33,567 bases of DNA from Kocuria coralli (GCF_008831305.1 NZ_ML708633.1:1-33567); one strand, 5' to 3'. Counted from the stretch's first letter, positions 6,706 to 17,599 are shown. Made by a program: numbers and translations. Notes: generated from the letters alone by a model not told the origin.

Positions 6706-8450
6706 TCGAGGAGATCCACATCCGCGATCTCGGCGTCATCCCCGATGCCGTGCTGCCCCTGGGGCCTGGCCTGAGCATCCTCTCGGGCGAGACCGGGGCC
6801 GGAAAGACCATGGTGGTCACCGCCCTGGGCATGCTGCTGGGTCGCCGCTCGGATGCCGGGTCGGTGCGCACCGGGGCGGACAGGGCGCTGGCCGAGGCCG
6901 TGGTCACCGTCCCGGCGTCGCACACGGCGGTGAAACTGGTCGAGGACGCCGGGGGAGACGTCGACTACGAGCCGGCCGCCGAGGACGGTGCGGCCGATTC
7001 CGCCACGCTGCAGCTGAGCCGCACCGTCGCCGCCGGGGGACGGTCCCGTGCGCACGTCGGTGGCCGCAGCGCCCCGGTGGCCCGGCTGGGCGAACTGGGG
7101 GAGACCCTGGTGGCCGTGCACGGTCAGTCCGATCAGCTGCGGCTGACCTCGGCCACCGCCCAGCGTCACGCCCTGGACACCTACGCCGCCATGCACGCCT
7201 CGGGGGACTTCCCCCAGCTGCTGGCCGCCTACCGGGAGACCCTGAGCGAGTACGAGTCGGTCAGCACCGAGCTGCGGGAGATCCGCGAGAAGGTCCGCGA
7301 GCGGGCGCTGGAGGCGCAGAGCCTGCAGATGGCCCTGGAGGAGATCGACGGCGTGGCCCCGCAGCCGGGGGAGGACGCCGAACTCGACGCGGAGTCCCAG
7401 AAGCTCACCCACCTCGAAGCACTGCGGACGGCCGCCACCACCGCCCATGCCGCCCTGAACGGCGACGACCTCGACCCGGACTCGCCGGCCGCCGTCGTGC
7501 TGATCGCCACGGCGCAGAACGCCCTGGACCAGGAATCCGAGGCCGATCCCGACCTGGAGGAGCTGGCCGCCCGGGTCCGCGAGCTGTCGGTGCTGGTCAA
7601 CGACGTCGCCGCCGACCTCTCGGGCTACGCCTCCGGCCTGGACGAGGACGGACCCGCCCGGCTGGCGGAGGTCGAGTCCCGCCGTGCCGCACTGCGCTCG
7701 CTGACCCGCACCTACGGGGCCGACATCGCGGAGGTCCTGGAGTTCGCCGAGACGGCGCGTACCCGCCTGGAGGGCCTGGTCGAGGACCCGCAGCGGGAGG
7801 AGCACCTTGCGGAGCAGCAGACCGAGCTGCGTCAGCAGCTGGAGACCCACGCCGCCGCCCTGACCGACCGGCGCCAGGCCGCCGCGGAGGCGCTGTGCGC
7901 CGCCGTCGGGGGAGAGCTGGCCGCCCTGGCCATGCCGAACGCGGCCCTGGTGGTCGAGGTGACGCCGTCGGAGTCCTTCGACCGCAACGGCAGTGACCGC
8001 GTCGAGTTCCTGCTGCGCTCCCACGCCGAGGCCGCCCCGCGCCCGCTGGGCAAGGGTGCCTCCGGCGGCGAGCTCTCCCGTCTGATGCTCGCCCTGGAAG
8101 TGGTCCTGGCTGCTGTGGACCCCGTCCCGACCTTCGTCTTCGACGAGGTGGACTCGGGCGTCGGGGGCAAGGCCGCGGTGGAGATCGGGCGCCGTCTGAA
8201 GATGCTCGCCCAGCACGTCCAGGTCCTGGTGGTCACCCACCTGCCCCAGGTGGCCGCCTTCGCCGATCAGCACATCCTGGTCTCCAAGAGCCAGGACTCG
8301 GTCGTGTCCGAGGTCCGCGTGCTCACGGACGAGGAACGCGTGGTCGAACTGGCGCGTATGCTCGCCGGCCATGAAGACTCCCGGGCGGCCCGGGAACACG
8401 CCCGGGAACTGCTCCGCGACGCAGTGCTACCGGCGTCACAAAGCTCCTGA
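6702..8450 (+). CDS. recN: DNA repair protein RecN
   Basis: This 582-residue SMC-like ATPase acts at double-strand breaks during recombinational repair. The N-terminal half-ATPase has Walker A GETGAGKT (29-36). A central region rich in Glu, Gln and Leu (about 170-430) forms the coiled coil. The C-terminal half carries the ABC signature GASGGELSRLMLALE and Walker B FVFDEVDSGVGG, followed by the H-loop VVTHLPQVA. The length is normal for RecN. The GTG start gives the typical opening IEEIHIRDLGVI and overlaps the nadK stop by 4 nt (GTGA), so it is coupled to nadK, as in many actinobacteria. No LexA box was recognised upstream; expression probably follows the nadK promoter. The gene order continues straight into pyrG, without the two Rv1697/Rv1698-type genes seen in mycobacteria. 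Confidence 0.95.
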   Translation: MIEEIHIRDLGVIPDAVLPLGPGLSILSGETGAGKTMVVTALGMLLGRRSDAGSVRTGADRALAEAVVTVPASHTAVKLVEDAGGDVDYEPAAEDGAADSATLQLSRTVAAGGRSRAHVGGRSAPVARLGELGETLVAVHGQSDQLRLTSATAQRHALDTYAAMHASGDFPQLLAAYRETLSEYESVSTELREIREKVRERALEAQSLQMALEEIDGVAPQPGEDAELDAESQKLTHLEALRTAATTAHAALNGDDLDPDSPAAVVLIATAQNALDQESEADPDLEELAARVRELSVLVNDVAADLSGYASGLDEDGPARLAEVESRRAALRSLTRTYGADIAEVLEFAETARTRLEGLVEDPQREEHLAEQQTELRQQLETHAAALTDRRQAAAEALCAAVGGELAALAMPNAALVVEVTPSESFDRNGSDRVEFLLRSHAEAAPRPLGKGASGGELSRLMLALEVVLAAVDPVPTFVFDEVDSGVGGKAAVEIGRRLKMLAQHVQVLVVTHLPQVAAFADQHILVSKSQDSVVSEVRVLTDEERVVELARMLAGHEDSRAAREHARELLRDAVLPASQSS

Positions 8451-10232
<1,782 letters not shown>

Positions 10233-10288
10233 TCCCGGTGCCCGCCGGGTGCCGAATCCGGCGGGCGGCCGCCCTGGAAGGACTGAAC

Positions 10289-10990
10289 ATGGAATTCGCC
10301 GATCTGGACCCCGCACAGCTGGCCGACACTGTCGATCCGCGCCACGTGCTCAGCTCCGAGACGGTCTACGAGGGGCGGATCTGGGACGTCCGGTCCGAGC
10401 GCTTCGAACTGAGCGAGGGCGGTCCTCGGATGACCCGGGACTTTATCACCCACCCGGGTGCCGTGACGGTGGTGGCCCTGGACGACCAGGACCGGATCCA
10501 CCTGATCCGCCAGTACCGGCACCCGGTGCGGATGACCCAGTGGGAGATCCCCGCCGGCATCCTGGACGTCGAGGGCGAACGTCCCGAGGTCACGGCCCGG
10601 CGCGAGCTGGCGGAGGAGGCCGACCTGGAGGCCGAGGACCTGCGGGTCCTGGCCGACTTCCACAACAGCCCGGGCTCGTCGGCCGAGACCATCCGGGTGT
10701 TCCTGGCCCGCGGGCTGCGGGAGGTACCCGAGGACCAGCGCCACGAGCGCTCGGACGAGGAGTCCGAGATCGTCGGCGCCAGGGTGCCGCTGGATGACGT
10801 GGTGGCCGCCATCCTGGCCGGCCGGGTAACCTGCCCGAACCTTGTGGTCGGCGCCCTGGCCGCCTACGCCGCCCGGGCGGCGGGCTGGTCGACGCTGCGC
10901 GACCCCTCCGTGGCCTGGCCGGCGCATCCGGAACTGCGTTCCAACGGCGGGGTGACGGCGCGCTCCATCGTTCCGCCGGACCAGCGCTGA
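10289..10990 (+). CDS. Nudix hydrolase, ADP-ribose pyrophosphatase type (Rv1700-like)
   Basis: This 233-residue protein has a Nudix fold that hydrolyses nucleoside diphosphates linked to another group; the actinobacterial protein at this position is an ADP-ribose pyrophosphatase giving AMP and ribose 5-phosphate. The Nudix box is readable from GILDVEGE to [10 protein letters not shown], with the catalytic REL-EE helix intact. It has one extra residue between the first Gly and Glu, and Ala in place of the last Gly, both seen in this subfamily as I recall it. The preceding IPAGI and the IRQYRHPV strand are typical of NudF-like enzymes. The ATG at 10289 has GGAAGGA about 7 nt upstream. It follows pyrG by 56 nt and precedes xerD by 11 nt, so it may be cotranscribed with both. 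ADP-ribose specificity is inferred from family and position. Confidence 0.9.
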   Translation: MEFADLDPAQLADTVDPRHVLSSETVYEGRIWDVRSERFELSEGGPRMTRDFITHPGAVTVVALDDQDRIHLIRQYRHPVRMTQWEIPAGILDVEGERPEVTARRELAEEADLEAEDLRVLADFHNSPGSSAETIRVFLARGLREVPEDQRHERSDEESEIVGARVPLDDVVAAILAGRVTCPNLVVGALAAYAARAAGWSTLRDPSVAWPAHPELRSNGGVTARSIVPPDQR

Positions 10991-11001
10991 CCCCTCCGCA
11001 G

Positions 11002-12024
11002 ATGCCTGCGCCCGCGACGCCGACACCGCTCGAGCGGGGGGTCGATCGTTACCTCCAGCACCTGGTCGTCGAGCGCGGCGCGGCCGGCAACACCCTCGCC
11101 GCCTACCGGCGGGACCTCTCCCGGTACGCGCAGTTCGTGCAGGAGACAGCGGATCCGCCGCGGGCCGTCGTCGTCGACGATCCGGCGTCGATCACCCCGG
11201 CCCATGTCTCGGCTTTCGTACGTTATCTGCAGCGCCCCGCCGAAGGCGATGCCGGCGACGCTGCGGGGGCCGGGCTGAGCGCTCGCAGCGCCGCGCGTGC
11301 GGTGGTCGCGGTCCGGGGTGCTCACCGGTTCTGGGCGCTGGAGGGACTGACGACGACGGATCCCGCGGCGGAGGTCTCCCCTCCGACTCCGGGCATGCGG
11401 CTGCCCAAGGCCATCCCGGTGGAGGCCGTGACCCGTTTACTGGAGGCGCCCGATCCGTCCACGCCGGCGGGCCTGCGCGACCGCGCGCTGCTGGAGACCA
11501 TGTACTCCACAGGTGCGCGCGTCTCGGAGGCCATCGGACTGGACGTGGACGACCTCTCGGCCGTCGTCCGGGGCGCCGAGAGTACGGACGCCGAACCGGG
11601 TGCCCTACCGTTCATCCGGCTCTTCGGCAAAGGATCCAAACAGCGAATGGTGCCCCTGGGCGGGCCGGCGGTGACCGCCCTGAACGCGTGGCTGGTGCGC
11701 GGGCGGCCCGCGCTCTCCGCCAAGGGGAAGGCGTCCGCGGCGGTCTTCCTCAATGCCCGGGGCGGGCGGATCAGCCGGCAGACGGCCTGGAACACCATCA
11801 AAGCAGCGGCCGAGCGGTCGGGGCTGACCGAGGAGGGCGTGGAGATCACCCCGCACACCCTGCGGCACTCGTTCGCTACGCACCTGCTGGAAGGGGGAGC
11901 CGACCTGCGGGTGGTCCAGGAGCTGCTGGGCCACGCCTCCGTGACGACCACCCAGGTCTACACGCTGGTCACCGCCGACTCCCTGCGCGAGGTCTGGGCC
12001 ACCGCCCACCCGAGAGCCCGCTGA
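11002..12024 (+). CDS. xerD: Tyrosine recombinase XerD
   Basis: This 340-residue site-specific recombinase resolves chromosome dimers at dif together with XerC. The N-terminal SAM-like core-binding domain (about 10-120) includes [16 protein letters not shown]. The catalytic domain shows Arg173 (GARVSE), Lys210 (FGKGSKQR), His285 and Arg288 (HTLRHSF), His311 (LLGHAS) and Tyr320 (TQVYT), so all active-site residues are present. Its place after the Nudix gene and before the segregation genes is the conserved one for XerD rather than XerC. Two small low-complexity insertions (about 80-92 and 190-201) make it somewhat longer than the usual 300 residues. Only a short spacer with no clear ribosome binding site precedes the ATG at 11002. 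The stop codon lies in the loop of a hairpin (12013-12033). Confidence 0.94.
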   Translation: MPAPATPTPLERGVDRYLQHLVVERGAAGNTLAAYRRDLSRYAQFVQETADPPRAVVVDDPASITPAHVSAFVRYLQRPAEGDAGDAAGAGLSARSAARAVVAVRGAHRFWALEGLTTTDPAAEVSPPTPGMRLPKAIPVEAVTRLLEAPDPSTPAGLRDRALLETMYSTGARVSEAIGLDVDDLSAVVRGAESTDAEPGALPFIRLFGKGSKQRMVPLGGPAVTALNAWLVRGRPALSAKGKASAAVFLNARGGRISRQTAWNTIKAAAERSGLTEEGVEITPHTLRHSFATHLLEGGADLRVVQELLGHASVTTTQVYTLVTADSLREVWATAHPRAR

Positions 12025-12033
12025 TCGGGCTCT
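12013..12033 (+). terminator. Short hairpin enclosing the xerD stop codon
   Basis: AGAGCCCG (12013-12020) pairs perfectly with CGGGCTCT (12026-12033), and the five-base loop holds most of the TGA stop (12022-12024). The next hairpin begins 3 nt later, so xerD transcription probably ends in a double structure. There is no T-run. Confidence 0.5.
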
Positions 12034-12035
12034 GG

Positions 12036-12102
12036 CTCATCGCTGACGTGCAAATGACCGTCAGTGCGAGCGTTTTGCGGTCATTTGCACGTCAGCGATG
12101 AG
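12036..12102. terminator. 25-bp perfect palindromic hairpin after xerD
   Basis: Bases 12036-12060 are perfectly complementary to 12078-12102, with a 17-nt loop; weaker pairing continues four or five more bases outward. There is no T-run. The arm contains CGCTGACGTGC (12041-12051), which recurs in the hairpin at 13155-13211 on the other side of the next gene. It may be a terminator, or a member of a palindromic intergenic repeat family. Confidence 0.6.
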
Positions 12103-12143
12103 TCAGGCCGCCTGAAAGGGCGTGACCGAGGGGCAGCCGCGCC

Positions 12144-12152
12144 TGTGGATAA
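12144..12152 (-). promoter_or_regulatory. DnaA-box-like nonamer
   Basis: TGTGGATAA is the exact complement of TTATCCACA, the classical DnaA box. It lies 24 nt before the -10 box of the following gene, just upstream of where the -35 box should be. It is a single copy and may be chance; a regulatory use by DnaA or another factor is speculative. Confidence 0.25.
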
Positions 12153-12176
12153 CCTCCCTGCATCTCCCGTGCGCCT

Positions 12177-12182
12177 TAGATT
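12177..12182 (+). promoter_or_regulatory. -10 box TAGATT of a leaderless promoter
   Basis: TAGATT ends 6 nt before the GTG at 12189, which puts the expected +1 exactly on the start codon. No Shine-Dalgarno sequence is present. The -35 region (around 12154-12159) does not resemble the consensus. Confidence 0.5.
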
Positions 12183-12188
12183 CGCCCT

Positions 12189-13160
12189 GTGAAGCTACCG
12201 CGTGCCCGACCTCGCTGCCCGCGCCCGGCAGTCGCCCGGACCTCCGACTGGGGTCGGCGGCCGCGGGATCTGGCCGCCGATCCGCGCATGCTGCGCCTTG
12301 CTCACGGTCACTGGGCCCGCTGGCCGGACGGCATCCAGCCCTTCGAACTCGGACACTGGGAGAAGGCCGCGCTCCTGCAGCGCAGTCTGGGCCCGAACAT
12401 CGCGGTATCCCATCTCAGCGCGGGCAAGCTGTGGGGACTGCCCCTGTCCACTGGCATGACCTGGGTCCACGGCCTGCTCGGTGAGCCGCCGGCCACCCCG
12501 CGGCATGACCTCCGCCCGCACCTTGCCTTCGCCTCCGGACGCCGCAACCAGGATGCGGGCGGGTATGTGCTGCACCGAGGGCTGGGGCTGGAACCCGTGC
12601 AAGGCCTGTGGGGATGCGACGTCACCTCCGCGCTGGAGACCTTGCTCGCGCTGCAACCGGTCCTGCCCGGCTGGCGCGGGGTGACGGTGGTGGATTTCCT
12701 CCTGGCCCACGGCCTCTCCATGGGACGGCGGGAACCACTGACCACGGCGCGGTTCGGCGAGTTGCTGGAGCAGGTGCCGGCTGGCACACCCGGGCTGCGG
12801 TCCGTAAAACGGGCTCTGACCCGCGCCTCGGAGCGGATGTGGTCTCCCATGGAAACGGTTCTCCGTCTGTTAGTCGAGGACGCCGGATTCCCCCGGCCCC
12901 TGGGCAACGTCGAGGTCATGCTTCCGGACCGAAGCGCCGCCTACATCGACCTGGCCTGGCCGGAGCAGATGGTCGGCCTCGAGTACAACGGGTCGGTGCA
13001 CTACCAGAACGCCCAGGCCTACGACGAGGAGATGCATCGCCTGAACCAGCTGGAGGAATGCGGCTGGGCGGTCCGCACCGTCGTCGTCAACGATCTGAAG
13101 TTGCCGACGCGGCTGAGCAGCATGTTCGCGTGGCTGGATCTGCATCTGAAACGCCGCTGA
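12189..13160 (+). CDS. Hypothetical protein with C-terminal DUF559-like (PD-(D/E)XK fold) domain
   Basis: This 323-residue protein resembles the actinobacterial family with an AbiEi-like N-terminal part and a DUF559/Vsr-type endonuclease-fold C-terminus. The C-terminal part reads SPMETVLRLLVEDAGFPRP, then YIDLAWPEQMVGLEYNGSVHY; candidate fold residues are Glu222, Asp254 and Glu265, followed by Tyr-Asn rather than an obvious Lys, so nuclease activity is unproven. The middle includes AGKLWGLPL, which in related proteins follows a winged-helix-like region. Biological role is unknown; such genes are often single, scattered accessory genes. It stands alone between two related hairpins, with its own leaderless promoter (GTG start), convergent with the prp operon. 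The codon use is GC-rich like its neighbours, so any acquisition is not recent. Confidence 0.72.
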   Translation: MKLPRARPRCPRPAVARTSDWGRRPRDLAADPRMLRLAHGHWARWPDGIQPFELGHWEKAALLQRSLGPNIAVSHLSAGKLWGLPLSTGMTWVHGLLGEPPATPRHDLRPHLAFASGRRNQDAGGYVLHRGLGLEPVQGLWGCDVTSALETLLALQPVLPGWRGVTVVDFLLAHGLSMGRREPLTTARFGELLEQVPAGTPGLRSVKRALTRASERMWSPMETVLRLLVEDAGFPRPLGNVEVMLPDRSAAYIDLAWPEQMVGLEYNGSVHYQNAQAYDEEMHRLNQLEECGWAVRTVVVNDLKLPTRLSSMFAWLDLHLKRR

Positions 13161-13211
13161 CGTGCTTGTGGCCATGGATCGCGGAGATCCATGGCCACAA
13201 GCACGTAAGCG
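13155..13211. terminator. Bidirectional hairpin between convergent genes
   Basis: Bases 13160-13180 and 13186-13206 form a perfect 21-bp stem with a GCGGA loop, extended at its base by four more pairs after one mismatch (13155-13158 with 13208-13211). The stop codon of the preceding gene (13158-13160) lies inside the arm. It can serve both that gene and the prpC end at 13231. It shares CGCTGACGTGC (13155-13165) with the hairpin at 12036-12102. Confidence 0.7.
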
Positions 13212-13230
13212 CCGCATGAGGAGGCGCGGC

Positions 13231-14373
13231 TCAGGCCACGTGGCGCTCGTCCGGGCCGTTGTAGTCCGAGAGCGGGCGGATCAGCGAGTTGGAGGCCCTC
13301 TGCTCGATGATGTGCGCCGCCCACCCGGTGATGCGGGCGCAGACGAACAGCGGCGTGAACGTGGGGATGTCGAAGCCCATGAGCCAGTAGGTCGGCCCGG
13401 CCGGGTAGTCCAGGTTGGGCTTGATGGACTTGGCCTCGTCCATGGACTTGGCCAGCCCGTTGTATAGGCCCAGCAGCTCGGGACGGTCGTAGTGCTCGAT
13501 CATGCGGAACAGGGCGTCCTGCATGGTGGGCACCCGGGAGTCGCCGTGCTTGTACACGCGGTGCCCGAAGCCCATGACCTTCTTCTTCTGCGCCAGAGCG
13601 TCGTCCATCCAGGCCTTGGCGCGGCCCTCCGCCTCCTCGGCGGACTCGTCCGTGCGGATGCCCAGCTCCTCGAACGTGTGCATGACGGCCTCGTTGGCGC
13701 CGCCGTGGAGCGGGCCCTTCAGGGCGCCGATCGCGGCGGTCACCGCGGAATGCAGGTCCGCCAGGGTAGAGGTCACCACCCGGGCGGTGAAGGTCGAGGC
13801 GTTGAAGGAGTGCTCGGCGTAGAGGATCATCGAGACGTTGAAGGCCTCGACCACCTCGGGTGCCGCTTCCTCGCCGAAGGCCATCCACAGGAAGTTCTGC
13901 GAGTAGTTCAGGTCCTCGCGCGGCTCGATCGGCTCCTGGCCATGACGACGACGCTGGTCGTAGCACACCACCGCCGGCATGGCCGCGAGCAGGGCCTTGG
14001 CCTTCTCCAACTCGGCCTCGGGCGAGGAGTCCTCGGCCTTGGGGTGCTGCGCCCCCAGCACGGAGGCGGCGGTGCGGCACACGTCCATGGGATGGCAGTC
14101 GGTGGGCAGGGCGTCGATGATCGCCTTCAGCTCGGGCGTCAGCGCCCGGTTGGCCCGCTCGAGCGCCGTGAACTCCTCGAGCTCCTCGTCGGAGGGCAGC
14201 TCGCCATTCCACAGGAGGAGGGCCACCTGCTCGAAGGAGCAATTGGCCGCCAGCTCCTGCACGGGATATCCGCGGTAGAGCAGGGAGTTGGAGTCCGGGT
14301 TGACCTTGGAGACCGCGGTGACGTCCGCGACGACGCCGGCCAGGCCCTTCTTGATCTCAGTGTTCTCGCTCAT
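13231..14373 (-). CDS. prpC: 2-Methylcitrate synthase
   Basis: This 380-residue citrate-synthase-fold enzyme condenses propionyl-CoA with oxaloacetate to 2-methylcitrate, opening the methylcitrate cycle. The catalytic triad is readable as His223 (GPLHGGANE), His271 (GFGHRVYKHGDSR) and Asp322 (NLDYPAG); His188 (EHSFNAS) is also conserved. The short length and lack of the N-terminal extension of hexameric citrate synthases fit the PrpC/MmgA type. It is the last gene of the prpR-prpD-prpB-prpC run; its ATG overlaps the prpB stop by 4 nt (ATGA), with GGAGGACGATC in front. The prp context decides between methylcitrate and citrate synthase; many such enzymes also use acetyl-CoA. Expression is probably controlled by the GntR gene at the operon head. 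The hairpin at 13155-13211 ends the transcript. Confidence 0.92.
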   Translation of the reverse strand: MSENTEIKKGLAGVVADVTAVSKVNPDSNSLLYRGYPVQELAANCSFEQVALLLWNGELPSDEELEEFTALERANRALTPELKAIIDALPTDCHPMDVCRTAASVLGAQHPKAEDSSPEAELEKAKALLAAMPAVVCYDQRRRHGQEPIEPREDLNYSQNFLWMAFGEEAAPEVVEAFNVSMILYAEHSFNASTFTARVVTSTLADLHSAVTAAIGALKGPLHGGANEAVMHTFEELGIRTDESAEEAEGRAKAWMDDALAQKKKVMGFGHRVYKHGDSRVPTMQDALFRMIEHYDRPELLGLYNGLAKSMDEAKSIKPNLDYPAGPTYWLMGFDIPTFTPLFVCARITGWAAHIIEQRASNSLIRPLSDYNGPDERHVA

Positions 14374-15278
14374 GATCGTCCTCCGGGGACCTCGAAGTTG
14401 AAGACGTCGCTGTCGAACGCGCTGTAGCCGTCGTAGTCGACCGTCTCGTATAGCCGGGACCGCGTCTGCATGTTCTCGACCTCCGCCTGCTGGGTGCCAT
14501 CGGCCTTGATGGTCTCCAGCAGGCGTTCGATCGCCCCCATGGCTGCCCGCTGCAGTGAAACCGGATAGATCACCATTGATACCCCCGCGGAGTGCAGCTG
14601 ATCAACGGTGAACAGCTCGGACTTGCCGAACTCGGTCATATTGGCCAGCACCGGAACGGGCACCGCAGCGGCCACGGCCTCGAACTCGGACAGGTCCTTG
14701 AGGGCCTCCGGGAAGATGGCGTCCGCACCGGCCTCGACGAGCGCCTGGGCGCGCTCGATGGCGACCTCGAGGGGCTCCACGGCGCGGATGTCGGTCCGCG
14801 CCATGATCACGAAGTTCGGGTCCCTGCGGGCCTGCGCCGCGGCCTGGATCCGCTTGACGGCGGTCTCCAGATCGACGACGGACTTGCCGTCCAGGTGGCC
14901 GCACCGCTTGGGGTTGAACTGGTCCTCGATGTGACAGCCGGAGACCCCGGCGTTCTCCAGTTCCTGGATGGTGCGGGCCACGTTCATGGGCTCGCCGAAT
15001 CCGGTGTCGGCGTCGATGAGCGTGGGCAGATCGGTCGAGCGCGCGATCTGCGCCCCGCGCTGGGCCACCTCGGTCAGGGTGGTCAGCCCGATGTCGGGCA
15101 GCCCCAGCTCGTTGGCCAGCACTCCGCCGGAGATGTAGACGCCGTCGAAACCCTTGTCCTGGATCACCTTGGTGGCCAGCGGCGTGAAGGTCCCGGGGAA
15201 CTGCAGGCAGCGATCCTCGGCGAGCAGCTCGCGGAAGCGGATCCGCTTGGCCTCAGCGGTGACGTGCGAGTACAGCAT
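14370..15278 (-). CDS. prpB: 2-Methylisocitrate lyase
   Basis: This 302-residue member of the isocitrate lyase/PEP mutase family cleaves 2-methylisocitrate to pyruvate and succinate, the last step of the methylcitrate cycle. It has the magnesium-binding stretch DADTGFG (89-95), the catalytic KRCGH motif (124-128), and HIEDQFNPK before it. The length fits PrpB (about 295-305) and is far shorter than true isocitrate lyases. The ATG at 15278 shares one base with the prpD stop (TGATG), and its own stop overlaps the prpC start. No separate promoter is expected. Assignment is firm from motif and operon. Confidence 0.95.
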   Translation of the reverse strand: MLYSHVTAEAKRIRFRELLAEDRCLQFPGTFTPLATKVIQDKGFDGVYISGGVLANELGLPDIGLTTLTEVAQRGAQIARSTDLPTLIDADTGFGEPMNVARTIQELENAGVSGCHIEDQFNPKRCGHLDGKSVVDLETAVKRIQAAAQARRDPNFVIMARTDIRAVEPLEVAIERAQALVEAGADAIFPEALKDLSEFEAVAAAVPVPVLANMTEFGKSELFTVDQLHSAGVSMVIYPVSLQRAAMGAIERLLETIKADGTQQAEVENMQTRSRLYETVDYDGYSAFDSDVFNFEVPGGRS

Positions 15279-16798
15279 CAGAAGATCCCCTTCGAACCGG
15301 TCTCCAGCTCGACCGCGGCGGTCACATTGAGGGCGTCCAGATCACCGGCGCCCAGCTCGGGCAGGTTCTCGGCGGCCTGGATGAACCGCTCCAGCTCGGC
15401 CTCGGCCACCAGGCCGTCGGCCAGGGCGCGCAGCTTGCCCAGGTACTGCTCGCGGGCGAACGGGCGGGCGCCCAGCGGGTGGGCGTCGGCGACGGCGATC
15501 TCGTCCACGATCGTGGAGCCGTCCTTGAGCGTGATCTCCGCGCGGCCGCCGAAGGCCTTCTCCGAGATGTCCAGGGAGTGGTAGCGGCGCGTCCACTCCG
15601 GGTCCTCCTCGGTGGTGATCTTGTGCCACAGCTCGACGGTGTCGGGCCGGCCGGCGCGCTCCGGCGCGTAGGAGTCGACGTGGTGCCAGGAGCCGTCCTG
15701 CAGCGCCACCGTGAAGATGTAGGGGATCGAATGGTCCAGGGTCTCCCGGGTGGCGCGCGGATCGTACTTCTGGGGGTCGTTGGCCCCGGAGCCGATCACG
15801 TAGTGCGTGTGGTGGGAGGTGTGCAGCACGATCCGCTCCACAGCGGCGGGATCGGCGATCTCCGGGTGCTCGGCGTGCAGCTTGCGCGCCAGGTCGATCC
15901 AGGCCTGGGCCTGGTACTCCGCGGAGTGCTCCTTGGTGTAGGAGTCCAGGATCGCCCGTTTGGCCTCGCCCGGGGCGGGCAGCGGAACCTCGTAGGCGGC
16001 GTCCTTGCCGTCCAGGAGCCAGGCGATCACGCCGTCCTCGCCCTCCCAGATCGGGGTGGGGGAGGTCTGGCCGCGCATGGCGCGGTCCACGGCCTCCACG
16101 GCCATCTTCCCGGCGAACGCGGGGGCATGGGCCTTCCAGGTGGAGATCTCGCCCTTGCGCGACTGGCGGGTGGCGGTGGTGGTGTGCAGGGCCTGGCCGA
16201 TCGCGTGGAAGATCGTGAGGGTGTCCAGGCCGAGCAGGGTGCCGATACCGGCGGCTGCGGACGGGCCGAGGTGGGCCACGTGGTCGATCTTGTGCTGGTG
16301 CAGGCAGATCGCCTTGACCAGGTCCACCTGGATCTCGTACCCGGTGGCCAGACCGCGGACCAGGTCACGGCCATTGGCCCCCGTGTGCTGGGCGACGGCG
16401 AGGATCGGCGGGATGTTGTCGCCGGGGTGGGAGTACTCGGCGGCCAGGAAGGTGTCGTGGTAGTCCAGCTCGCGCACGGCCACGCCGTTGGCCCATGCGG
16501 CCCACTCGGGGGAGACCTTGGTCTGCGCGGCGTCGACGCCGAACACGCCCGAGCCGGTGCCTCCGGGGCCCGGCCGGTGCGCGAGGGCCTGGTCGCGTGC
16601 GGAGACGATGGGCCCGCGGTTGAGGGAGGCGATGGCCACGGAGGCGTTGTCCAGCACGCGGTTGATCACCATGTCGGTGACCTCCTGGGTGACCTCGACC
16701 GGGTCGGCGGCCACCTCGGCGACCTTCCACGCGAGCTGATCCTCCTGGGCCAGGTTGTCTGAGGACGGGTGGACCCGCACGGAGTGGTTGACGGTCAT
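15278..16798 (-). CDS. prpD: 2-Methylcitrate dehydratase, MmgE/PrpD family
   Basis: This 506-residue enzyme dehydrates 2-methylcitrate to 2-methyl-cis-aconitate without an iron-sulfur cluster. It shows family features: the N-terminal helical domain with [29 protein letters not shown] (15 or more conserved residues including the HDTF and HPGDN parts), [18 protein letters not shown] in the middle, and DHSIPYIF in the C-terminal domain. The length is typical for true PrpD. The ATG at 16798 overlaps the GntR gene stop by 4 nt (ATGA), so regulator and enzyme are coupled. Whether the next isomerisation needs aconitase encoded elsewhere cannot be told; no acnD/prpF lies here. Confidence 0.94.
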   Translation of the reverse strand: MTVNHSVRVHPSSDNLAQEDQLAWKVAEVAADPVEVTQEVTDMVINRVLDNASVAIASLNRGPIVSARDQALAHRPGPGGTGSGVFGVDAAQTKVSPEWAAWANGVAVRELDYHDTFLAAEYSHPGDNIPPILAVAQHTGANGRDLVRGLATGYEIQVDLVKAICLHQHKIDHVAHLGPSAAAGIGTLLGLDTLTIFHAIGQALHTTTATRQSRKGEISTWKAHAPAFAGKMAVEAVDRAMRGQTSPTPIWEGEDGVIAWLLDGKDAAYEVPLPAPGEAKRAILDSYTKEHSAEYQAQAWIDLARKLHAEHPEIADPAAVERIVLHTSHHTHYVIGSGANDPQKYDPRATRETLDHSIPYIFTVALQDGSWHHVDSYAPERAGRPDTVELWHKITTEEDPEWTRRYHSLDISEKAFGGRAEITLKDGSTIVDEIAVADAHPLGARPFAREQYLGKLRALADGLVAEAELERFIQAAENLPELGAGDLDALNVTAAVELETGSKGIF

Positions 16799-17487
16799 GG
16801 AGTTTCCTCTCGTGTTGCGGTGCTTCCCGCCGCTGTGGCGGGAGCTTTGGCCAGGGCCGAGTTCAGGGCGTTGTTGAGGTGCAGCCGGACGGCGGCCTCC
16901 GCCAGCTGCGCCGAGCCGGTGGAGACGGCCCGTGCGATCTGGGCGTGCTCGCGCGCTGCGGCGGCCAGGCGGGAAGGGTCCTGGGCGGCCAGGCGCCGCA
17001 CCCTGGCCAGCTGCATCCGGACGGTGGACGAGGCGGCGTCGAGCCAGGGGTTGGCGGCTGCGGCGTCGATGGCCCGGTCCATCTGCTCGACCAGCTCGTA
17101 GTAGGCGGCCGGAGGGTCGTCCTGCGAGGAGTGCCGAGGGGAGTCGAAGCGCCCCGCCACGTCCTCGAGACGGTCGGCGAGCGCTGCGAACTCGGCCGGG
17201 TCGCCGCGCAGCGCGGCCAGGCGGGCGGCCTGGATGTCCAGGGCCTCGCGCACCTCGAACAGCGGGGTGATGTCATCGGTCGTCACATCGGAGACGACGA
17301 CGCCGCGGCCGCCCTGCTGCTCGGCCAGCCCTTCGGCGGCGAGGCGGCCGATGGCCTCGCGGACGGGCGTCCGGGAGATCCCGAAGCGCTGCGACTGCTC
17401 CACCTCGGCCAGGACCCGCCCGGGAGGAAGGTCGCCGTCGAGGATCTCCGCCCGCAGCTGGTTGTAGACGCGCTGGCTGGCTCTCAT
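16795..17487 (-). CDS. GntR-family (FCD-type) regulator of the propionate genes
   Basis: This 230-residue DNA-binding regulator has a GntR winged helix at about 1-75 ([21 protein letters not shown], then [18 protein letters not shown]) and an all-helical FCD ligand-binding domain at about 85-215. It is the first gene of the prp run and overlaps prpD by 4 nt, so it very probably controls prpDBC, itself and the divergent prpE. FCD regulators commonly bind palindromes of the TGTATACA kind, and two such sites lie in the 198-bp divergent gap. The effector is presumably an intermediate such as methylcitrate or propionyl-CoA, by analogy only. The ATG at 17487 has the strong ribosome binding site GGAGAGGAGGAT. 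The C-terminal 20 residues are Ala/Thr-rich. Confidence 0.88.
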   Translation of the reverse strand: MRASQRVYNQLRAEILDGDLPPGRVLAEVEQSQRFGISRTPVREAIGRLAAEGLAEQQGGRGVVVSDVTTDDITPLFEVREALDIQAARLAALRGDPAEFAALADRLEDVAGRFDSPRHSSQDDPPAAYYELVEQMDRAIDAAAANPWLDAASSTVRMQLARVRRLAAQDPSRLAAAAREHAQIARAVSTGSAQLAEAAVRLHLNNALNSALAKAPATAAGSTATREETP

Positions 17488-17512
17488 CGGGATCCTCCTC
17501 TCCTCCTTGAGT

Positions 17513-17599
17513 GACGTACGTCCAATGTATACATAATTGCCACATAAAGCACGAAGGCTCACAAAACCCCCGGAAAATCCGCGACAACTGTATACACAG
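17513..17599. promoter_or_regulatory. Divergent prp control region with two TGTATACA operators
   Basis: Operator 1 is ATGTATACAT (17525-17534, perfect 10-bp palindrome) and operator 2 is TGTATACA (17589-17596). The centres are 63 bp apart, about six helical turns. Each contains TATACA, a good -10 hexamer: on the minus strand at operator 1 (prpR-D-B-C, +1 near 17519) and on the plus strand at operator 2 (prpE, +1 near 17603). A second perfect palindrome, GACGTACGTC (17513-17522), covers the predicted minus-strand start point. The stretch is clearly more AT-rich than its surroundings. Operators and promoters are read from sequence; binding by the GntR protein is inferred. Confidence 0.6.

Noticed and set aside
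11002-13160. Phage-type integrase plus cargo island starting at xerD
   Set aside because: The recombinase has the conserved housekeeping position and XerD-type motifs, and there is no tRNA or att-like repeat beside it.
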